Below, piece after piece: positions 57,938-64,000 of a stretch of DNA of 64,000 nucleotides. Source of the DNA: Massospora cicadina. Its lineage: Eukaryota; Entomophthoromycota; Entomophthoromycetes; Entomophthorales; Entomophthoraceae. The notes beneath the pieces were generated by a model. That model did not search any database and was not told the origin of the DNA. It was given only the letters and a program-made list of their open reading frames with translations. Made by a program: the position numbers and the translations under genes. Within the stretch, counting starts at the first letter, position 1. Each line of letters opens with the position of its first letter. Where the stretch lies: the NCBI GenBank assembly GCA_022478985.1, contig JAKSZP010009192.1:186001-250000 (forward strand), written 5' to 3'.

Positions 57938-58225
57938 TTAGATAACCAACCATTTTTTATATGCTTAAACGTTCCATGTAGGACTTTTGCAAAGTGAAAA
58001 TGGCGTGCACCAGCTGTTGGCCACAGCTGCAGCGGGGCATACCTCCGTTTTCTCATTTTGACAATGGTTGGAGCATCTTGGCGTTATTCTTGCTGCCTCC
58101 AACTGGGAATTACCCACCCTTCTTGCTTGTACATGGTGGATATGGTTGCTTCCCAATCTGAAAGTCATGACTCTCTGATTTTCCACCAAAATTAACAAAG
58201 TTGACACCCTTAAGCTGTTTTTTCT
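57938..58225 (+). other. Gyp-H leader
   Basis: Begins TTAGATAACCAACC, as in Gyp-D. Short compared with Gyp-B and Gyp-D; it contains the block GTACATGGTGGA (GTACCTGGTGGA in Gyp-D), then runs into gag. Confidence 0.6.
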
Positions 58226-58694
58226 TTGGCACCACGTTTGGATGAAGCAGTTGGGATCATTGAAAAAGGTCCTGCTGATGATGTCCTTGATAACGTCATA
58301 AAACCCATCACCAAATTAGGTATGGGGTCCTTTGCAGCCAAAACACGCTTTATAATGACGTTTTTTTATATCCAACCAAGCCATATATCTTCTCTTATGA
58401 CTTTGATATGGAACCCATTTAAGTGTATAAATTACACCTTATAACCCATGTTTGACCACAACCATGATTCTCAGAACCTAGGAGGTGGAAAAGGAATTAC
58501 TTATCAAGTACAAAAATATTTATGAAGTTGCTGAAGATATGGTGAGATATGTGACCTCTATAGTAAGAGTGACCAACTATCCCTCTACATTCTATGATGC
58601 AGAAACGTACGCTGGAGGTAATCTAATGCCTGAAGAAGATTTTAGTGAAGTGTTGGCGTTGTCTGCAATAAAAAATCATTTTAGATATTTTTAA
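58226..58694 (+). pseudogene. Gyp-H gag-like region
   Basis: 58226-58444 holds the start (ITKLGMGSFAAK parallels VTKSGMGLLTTK of Gyp-B). 58485-58694 holds MEKELLIKYKNIYEVAEDM and FYDAETYAGGNLMPEEDF. The family signature is best kept here. Fold and function are not known to me; the position between leader and protease implies Gag. Confidence 0.68.
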
Positions 58695-58716
58695 TAGACT
58701 TCTGCCCTTTCATCCC

Positions 58717-59000
58717 CTTTAGGGAAAATCAGCATGAATATTTCAGTGGATACAGGAGCCTCTGAGAATTTTACAGACCAAGACCTAGCTGACTACCTTG
58801 AGCTTAATTATTTGTCAGGTGGTATGATTAGGGGAGGGGCTTCCCAAGGTATTTTCACGCTGAAAATTCTAGGATTAGTGAATTATCATTTTGGAACATA
58901 GTATTTGGTTACCCACTTCCAAGCAATAGAAGCTTCTTATACCTCATTATTTAGGGTAGAGTGGTGGCGAAAGTTTGACATAAGAAACAACTTATAAGAC
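58717..59000 (+). pseudogene. Gyp-H aspartic protease
   Basis: GKISMNISVDTGASENFTDQ at about 58723-58782 has the DTG triad intact, followed by MIRGGASQGIFTLKILGLVN. The remainder is broken by stops. Confidence 0.8.
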
Positions 59001-59149
59001 AATACCTTGTCCTTAACTTTGAAGAATGGTCATGAGTTAGTTTTCCCTTTGGCTGAAGAAACTTTCAGGCCGTTTTTCCCACTAGCCCCATACCACACAC
59101 TCAGTATTGCCCCGTTGATGAAGCCCTCTTAAAATGTTCCCTTACCTTT

Positions 59150-60500
59150 CTGTTTTAAGGGGTTAGAACTTTCTTTTTATGCGGCTTCAGCCAATATACT
59201 ACCAGCTCATTCAGAGTTTGATCACGAGTTCAAGCTCACCATTGATTTGGTGCATATATCTTACCCAATTTACCCTTTGGCTGTAGGGGAGAAATCGGCC
59301 TTAGATGTGTGGGTAAAGAAGCAGTTAGTCACAGGAGCGATCTTTCAGCAAGCCTCTCATGTATGTTCCTCACTTCTCTTTGTGGAGAAAGCTGATGGTA
59401 CTTATGCCCATGATTAGACTATAAAAATCTCATCAGTGACACAGTAGAAGACTTGCATCCCATCCCACTTGACTCACAGATTGCACGCTATGTGGAGAAG
59501 GCGAGAGTCTTCTACAAGATGGTTTTTTAAACGCTTCTATCTGATCTGTATCAAGAAGGGCCAGGAGTAGCTGGCTTCATTTTTTACCAGAAAAGGGATA
59601 TTCCAATTTTCTGTTATTTCTTTTTGGGCAAAAAAATGCCCCTGCTATCTTTCAACCCCGTATTAGTGCAACTTTGGGTGACCTGATGTGGGTATTCACG
59701 GTAGCCTATATGGATGTTATTCTGGTATTTTTCCATGACAATAATTCCTATGAAGTACACCTTCGGCAGTTGTGGAGCATTTGAGGACAGCTGACCTTAA
59801 ATTAAAAATAAAGAAATCTGAATTTCTCAAGTCTCATTGAACCATCCTGGGCAACGTCATGTTTGACCAAGGGAACATAACTCCAGATAAGGAGAAGGCG
59901 ATTTGTGAGTGGCCCATTCCAGCTTCAGTTAAGAAATTGAGGAGTTTATTGGGATGTGTACGTTCTTTAAGAAATTCAAACTGAATCTTTCTTAAGTGGC
60001 GAAGAGCTAATATAGGCTAGTGGGGCAAAAGTGCTCCAGTCACCCTCAACTTTGCAGGATGCCTTCCAAGTGGTAAAGTGTACCTTGCTGTCCACGTCCG
60101 TTTTATGCCATGTCAACCCCAATAAAGAGTCATTGTTGCTTCTGATGCCTCCAGCTTTACCATAGTGGTGGTCCTATTACAAGTAAGCAAAGATGGAATA
60201 ATGCATCCGGTGAAATATTTTTCTAGGAAGATGTCTCTACCAGAGTTAGATTACGGCATATATGATTAAGAGTTATTAGCAGTAGTTGAGACGCTGACTT
60301 GTTGGCGTCATCACTTATATGGCTCATTGCTACCCTTTTGCATATGTACAAACCACCATTCCTTGCTGTACTACTGTGTACCTCATGTTTAGACCCCAAA
60401 GCAAACCTACTGGCATGAGACCCTTACATACTATATATTCTTATGAGTTCACCAAGGGCAAGGAGAATGGTTTGGCAAATGCTTTGAGCCGCAACCCTGA
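59150..60500 (+). pseudogene. Gyp-H reverse transcriptase and RNase H
   Basis: RT: LTIDLVHISYPIYPLAVGEK, VTGAIFQQ-like text, LLFVEKADGT, HPIPLDSQIARYVEKARVF. Catalytic box YMDV at 59707-59718 (second Asp to Val). GNVMFDQGNI follows near 59850. RNase H: IVASDASSFTIV-like text near 60130, and the end block KGKENGLANALSRNPEL at 60319-60699. Multiple stops. Confidence 0.82.
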
Positions 60501-60539
60501 ACTAACTGCAGATCCTAATGAGGTAGAGGTGCATAATAC

Positions 60540-61925
60540 CCACTTTATGATTCTGCCAGGTAAGATTGTATCTAAACTTCCCTCTCCCTCAGCCAAAGGG
60601 CCAGCTCTTGCTCCACTGAAATGTGGAGTAATATGGTATGTTCAGAAAGTTGGTCCTTTCCAAGTCTTTGTTGACCAAATATGCTATGGTCCTTGCTAAG
60701 AGTGCGTTGAATCAGGAGGATATCACCAGAGTTTATCCAGTGAAGGATGAGATGGTGTGGTTTCAGGGGCACCTATGGGTTTCTGCCAGACTACTTCTCC
60801 TGAAAATCATCCAGGACCGTCATGACGGAATTGCCGTTGGCCATCCTGGGAAACCAAAGTCTCTGAAGCTAATTCGTCATACTTACAATGGTAAGGGTTA
60901 GCCGCGCAGGTGGGCAGGTATTTTAAAGAGTGACTGGTCTTCAACCAAATGAAACCAAATTGACAGTCACTATCAGGGCTGTCGGTGCCAGTTAAAAGGC
61001 TGTTGGGCCTTGGACTTCTCTATCAGTTGATTTTATATTAGATTTTGCCTTTATCTGATGGCTATGATGCTATTATGGTGGTGGACAATTTCACGAGGTT
61101 CGCCCACTTTATCTTATGCTGAACCATAGTCACCACGGCTGAGAAAACTAGGCTCTTCGTCACTCATGTGTTTGCTCTTCACGGGGTCCCACAAGAAATG
61201 ATAGCAATAGTGGACCCCAGTTTACTCCATCTTTTGGGAAGAGTTGTGTAAGACTATTCAGATTCGACCATGCCTTTAACTGCTATCACCATAATCAGAT
61301 GGGCAGATTGAACTACTAAACCAGTGCTTGGAGTAGTTCCTGTGGTGTTACACCGCCACAAATCACTCAGATTGGGTTTCCCATCTCACTATAGCCCAAT
61401 TCAGCCATAACAACGCCAAACATGCATCAATTAGTTTTTTCCCACATCTACGCCAACTATGACTTCAACCCCACCTTTAACACAGAGCCCCGTTGTGGAT
61501 ACAAGGTGGAAGCGGTAGTGGACTTTGCAAAAATAATCAATAAAGTACATCAGGGGGTGAGCACGAACATAGATGTTGCCATGCAAGCTTACAAGGAGAA
61601 CACTGATGGTAAGAGACAAGTTAGACCTGCGTACAAGAATGGAGATCTCATGATGCTTGATGCTAAATTCATCTTAATCATGAAACCATGCATAAAACTT
61701 GGATCAAAGAAGATTGGACCTTATCTCATTGTTAAAATGTTTGGCCACGCTCCATACAAGTTAAATCTCCCCTCCTTGTTTCAAATTTTTTCAGTCTCCC
61801 ATGAAAGCAAGCTTACGTGTTTGATGCCCCCCACCAGAGACTCCCGAGGCTTATCTCGTGGATGGGGCACCAGAGTGGTAAGTGGAGGATATTTTAGCTT
61901 CTCGTTGGTTAAGAAGAAATCTTAA
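60540..61925 (+). pseudogene. Gyp-H integrase
   Basis: 60638-60901 covers the N-terminal part (RLLLLKIIQDRHDGIAVGHP, zinc-binding His). Core: DGYDAIMVVDNFTRFAHF near 61055, then the second-Asp region near 61200, and DGQIELLNQCLE near 61300 (Glu). The tail is a long open frame, 61422-61925 (167 codons): YANYDFNPTFNTEPRCGYK, KVHQGVSTNIDVAMQAYKE, KLGSKKIGPYLIVKMFG, FSVSHESKL. No chromodomain. Confidence 0.85.
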
Positions 61926-62156
61926 GTGTCTTATATCTTAGAAAGGATTTGACGTAGCGGAGAACAATTGAGTACTGGCGCATGACTGCACCCATGCCCT
62001 AGACCTAATTGTAGCTTTTTGTGAGTGTTTCCCGGAGGCCACAGAATCTAAGTCCAAGCAAGCTGTTGCTGCCATGAAGTTTGCACCTGCTCACAAAAAC
62101 CTTTCCTTGGCAAATGCCCCTGAAGGGAGGTGGACCCAAAAAGGAGGAGAAGGTAA

Positions 62157-63043
62157 TGTCATGTTTACATGACCTTATTAAGGCACCAACAACAATGACA
62201 TGGCTGGGTGGCAGGAGGTCCAAAGGGTCAAGTTTCAGGACCCTCCTGACCTAAAGCACACCTTTGACCAATGCTGGGTACAGGACAGGTATGCCCAGGT
62301 TGATACAAGTGAGGTGCATAACGCCCAGCCCTTTGTTTTGGCTCTTACATTAAAACGGATGGGTTAACTTCTAAATAATGATGGCTCAAGTTGGTTACTC
62401 AGTGAACGGGGGTTTGAAACTCATTCAGTTTACAAAATTTCTTAACTCGAGTTGGCCTCAACTTTAATCAATTACTTAAGTTCAGACAATTTTGAAGTCT
62501 AGTACCCTGTCAGATGGAAGTCTGCGTTTATTGGTGCACCTTGGCTTAGCACCACTTTCTCCAATGAATGATTCCCCCAATTTTGTTTATTTATGATCCT
62601 TTGATAATAACATTCCTTTTCTGGTTGTCTTCCATTCAATAAACCCCTAGTTAATTTTATGTTTTTTTATGTTGACTTGGCCAAACCTATGTATGGACCT
62701 ATATGAGGAGTCTCTCATCATGGTGGCCAATTTATTAATATTAAAATTTTTACAGCATCAGGTACACCGCTGGGCCACCAAGGGTTCCTCCAAACCAGGG
62801 CACTCATTCACTCTAGCCCTGTTCAAAGCTTGGTTATAAACTGCCCTTTGGGCACAGCCAAGTTTTTCTGTTTGTTAATCCCTATTTATGTGTACAATCT
62901 AACCACCCTGGCCTGTCACTTTAGTTCAAGAACCCTATGTGGGGCTATCTGTATTTTAGTACTGATGACTAGTTCCCTTGCGTTGGTCCAGTGCACTGTG
63001 CACAATGACGCTGGGAACTGGAGAGTTATATATTTTTTTGACA
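62157..63043 (+). repeat. Gyp-H 3' LTR
   Basis: 887 bp, TGTCATG...TTGACA, preceded by AAAAAGGAGGAGAAGGTAA, a good polypurine tract. It aligns with the 5' LTR outside the LINE-c insertion. Confidence 0.9.
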
Positions 63044-64000
63044 ATGTGCCAAGAAAACCCACGCCTTACAAGACGGTATCCCATTAAATTCTTGTGAGGT
63101 ATGTGGAGTTGAAACCACACACAAAGGGATAGATAATCTCTACAGTATAATCGATCAATTCCAGTAATAATTCTGGTGTAAATGATCCCTTTTTTTCTTA
63201 AAACTACCATGCTACAATTTTTGTGTGCGCCTTATAATTTCTGAGCGTTCTGACAGTTTAGATAATAAATATCATTTTCTCTCAATAAATTTATACAGCT
63301 GCCATTCTTCGCCTTAGTATTTTCTATTGCTTTCTTTATAACGATTGAAACTCCTGGGTTCATACCCGTTATTATTAGATCATCATTAGAATAGTTCATC
63401 TACTTGGTAGTACATGACTTGCATGGCAGATAATTTGGTTAATCCATCAATATTCTGGGGAATGATCCTTTTTTGTGTGTAATTTTAAAAAAAATAAGGC
63501 TTGTAGCTTCAGAGCCCATTGAGCCAGGTGCCCTCAGGTTCGTTAAGTTTATGAAACCATTGTTGAGACAAGTGGATGGTCATAACCTTGAAGTGGGTCC
63601 CGTGAACATATAATTACATAGTTTTGTGTTGTATATCACTGTGAGGCATTTAAACTCTGTCAAAGTGTAGTTCCTTTTCACTTAGTCAATGTCCAAAACA
63701 CATACATCACTGAAACTCTTCCAATCATTGTCTATTTGGCTTAAAATGACTTCAATTGCCATTAATAAAGGAATCTATCTGAAGTATAAACTCCTGATTG
63801 ACATTTTGGTAAATCATAAGAGGATTAGTCAACAGATATCTTCTGAGCTCATCAACTATCTTTGGCCTCCTCAACACATATGGATATTTTTTGTATCCTT
63901 ATATAGGTGAAGAGGTTTGCAATCCTTGCACAATCTCTAATAAAGTGACAATTGTTGAGATTTTGATTGCAACTGGCAGAAATTGCACAATTTAAATTGG
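63044..64000 (-). pseudogene. Gyp-A2 integrase start and RNase H, runs off the window
   Basis: 63044-63230 aligns with Gyp-A 4841-5030 (ATGTGCCA, GTGGAGTTG, CCAGTAATxAT blocks), the integrase N-terminal region on the minus strand. 63480-63900 corresponds to RNase H of Gyp-A and Gyp-E. Heavily decayed, no intact motif. Confidence 0.65.

Larger units (their letters stand above)
56772..63043 (+). mobile_element. Gyp-H, near full-length element of the Gyp-B/D family
   Basis: LTRs 56772-57937 and 62157-63043 enclose gag, protease, RT, RNase H and integrase. Flanks CTGTG (56767-56771) and ATGTG (63044-63048) are a 5-bp duplication with one mismatch. The joined host text ...CTGTGCCA matches Gyp-A AATGTGCCACG at 4840. 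It is 6.3 kb, including a 258-bp LINE fragment in the 5' LTR. Confidence 0.9.

Noticed and set aside
1..64000. CRISPR arrays, bacterial operons or a defence system
   Set aside because: No short regular repeats with spacers, no ribosome binding sites and no prokaryotic genes; the content is eukaryotic retroelements throughout.

Overview
The window is a eukaryotic, AT-rich (roughly 60% A+T by eye), gene-free block of transposable elements. I found no host protein gene, rRNA or functional tRNA. Nearly every coding trace is a decayed retrotransposon: Ty3/Gypsy LTR elements of several families, L1-like non-LTR (LINE) fragments, one tRNA-derived SINE and one fold-back/MITE-like inverted repeat. The mix, and the style of the polymerases, suggests a repeat-rich genome, most likely a filamentous fungus. 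That assignment is an inference: no host gene or rRNA confirms it, and chromoviruses and L1-type LINEs occur in other eukaryotes.

The layout is a nest, which I resolved by matching LTR pairs, target-site duplications (TSDs) and split domains that resume at the far side of each insertion. My names: Gyp-A (minus) is the host, with its reverse transcriptase (RT) split at 6086|50235. Gyp-B (minus, 6087-50234) sits in that RT. Gyp-B carries Gyp-C (plus, 7750-14385) in its integrase and Gyp-D (plus, 17637-48365) in its 5' leader. Gyp-D's RT is split by Gyp-E (minus, 20897-44854). Gyp-E carries Gyp-F (plus, 26260-33149) in its RT, LINE-b (minus, 35444-37361) in its gag and the chromovirus Chr-G (minus, 38850-44552) in its 5' LTR. 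Chr-G carries a SINE (39115-39400) in its 3' LTR. The chain A > B > D > E > G > SINE is six levels deep.

Outside that nest, 1-2400 is a minus-strand LINE (LINE-a), and 2941-3329 is an element with perfect 65-bp inverted ends. From 55239 to 64000 lies a second Gyp-A-like element (Gyp-A2, minus), which appears to share one LTR (53340-55238) with Gyp-A in a head-to-tail arrangement. Its integrase is interrupted by Gyp-H (plus, 56772-63043), whose own 5' LTR holds a short LINE fragment (57041-57298).

Three groups of LTR elements recur. Gyp-B/D/H are one family (LTRs near 885 bp, TGTC...GACA ends, VDTGASENF protease). Gyp-A/A2/E are a second (coiled-coil Gag start, CCHC knuckle, DSGAP-type protease). 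Gyp-C/F are a third (TGTTGG ends, related capsid). A, C and E share a primer-binding site and F has a variant. Chr-G is a chromovirus with a chromodomain remnant.

No element looks autonomous, because stops and frameshifts are everywhere. The most unusual items are a collagen-like Gly-X-Y tract inside Gyp-F Gag, a SINE and LINE-b sharing a 3' tail, an ORF1-only LINE, and an unassigned decayed frame downstream of the Gyp-E integrase.
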